Source: Rickettsia typhi (GTDB taxonomy: Bacteria > Pseudomonadota > Alphaproteobacteria > Rickettsiales > UBA1997). Taken from it: a stretch of DNA of 12,911 nucleotides. Location: assembly GCA_945902255.1 (NCBI GenBank), contig CAMDMO010000036.1:1-12911 (forward strand). The letters are read 5' to 3'. The translations under genes were made by a program, and so were the position numbers. The notes under the pieces are model-generated. The model was given only the letters and a program-made list of their open reading frames with translations, did no database searches and was not told the DNA's origin. Each line of letters starts with the position of its first letter. Position 1 is the first letter of the stretch. Shown in pieces: positions 12,805 through 12,911 of the stretch.

Positions 12805-12911
12805 CTAAATTACAAATTTCTCAACCAAATTAACTGGCATTTTATTATTAATACCTTGATGAAGACGATGTTCGTTATAATAGATGTTATACCCAAGAAT
12901 ATGATGCTTTA
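12805..12911 (-). CDS. Integrase-core (rve) transposase, C-terminal end (partial at window edge)
   Basis: The minus-strand frame is open from the right edge to TAG at 12805-12807 and encodes the last 34 residues, including YNIYYNEHRLHQGINNKMPV. The YN-x(2)-R-x-HQG-x-N-x(2)-P signature is the end of the DDE integrase-core domain in IS481- and IS3-family transposases. Most of the gene, including the DDE residues visible upstream in such proteins, lies outside the window, so intactness cannot be judged. Confidence 0.7.
   Translation of the reverse strand, partial: KHHILGYNIYYNEHRLHQGINNKMPVNLVEKFVI

Noticed and set aside
1..12911. CRISPR array, rRNA or tRNA genes, prophage or toxin-antitoxin pair
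   Set aside because: No regularly spaced repeats with unique spacers, no rRNA or tRNA signatures, and no phage or toxin-antitoxin gene features were seen; the tandem 19-bp units at 154-242 have no spacers.

Overview
The window is AT-rich and looks like part of the genome of an obligate host-associated alphaproteobacterium, most likely in or near the Rickettsiales. The evidence for this is the CobS-type ATPase, the LipB with a Rickettsia-like TNRGGKYTYH stretch, the DMT permease / small membrane protein / XerD operon, an ankyrin-repeat protein, several alanine- and serine-rich proteins resembling nothing I recognise, decayed genes, and many short palindromic repeats. The genus cannot be fixed from the sequence alone.

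Layout, left to right. Positions 1-395 hold no confidently called gene: an edge segment open in several frames, a perfect 16-bp palindrome, 19-bp tandem repeats and a large inverted repeat of about 150 bp that resembles a non-autonomous (MITE-like) element. Next comes cobS (+), convergent with a leftward block: an ankyrin-repeat protein, xerD, a 69-aa membrane protein and an EamA/DMT permease. The last three are packed with 0-5 nt spacing and form one operon read permease, small protein, xerD. Divergent from it is a secreted M48 metalloprotease with TPR-like repeats (BepA/YfgC type, +).

Everything from 5994 to the right edge is on the minus strand. Two adjacent unknown proteins (258 and 442 aa) appear to be paralogues: each has a small alpha/beta N-terminal domain, a Ser/Ala-rich linker and a related C-terminal module. 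A repeat-rich 337-bp gap follows, then htpG, then a gap with a REP-like hairpin. Next is a 274-aa protein with two GxxH motifs (TraB/ChaN/EreA-like) and a C-terminal CCCSIS tail that resembles a eukaryotic CaaX prenylation signal. After it come a remnant in which the start of a response regulator is joined in frame to the end of a histidine kinase, and lipB, which overlaps the remnant by ATGA. The right edge has a second REP-like element and the C-terminal end of an integrase-core transposase.

How it fits together: the conserved genes (cobS, xerD, permease, M48 protease, htpG, lipB) cover chromosome dimer resolution, envelope quality control, protein folding, lipoylation and transport. Between them sit lineage-specific genes (ankyrin protein, paralogous pair, CaaX-tailed protein) that look like candidate host-interaction proteins, mostly next to palindromic repeats. 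The most interesting items are the paralogous pair, the CaaX-like tail, the two-component fusion remnant, and a LipB whose usual HGPGQ loop reads HTLGM.
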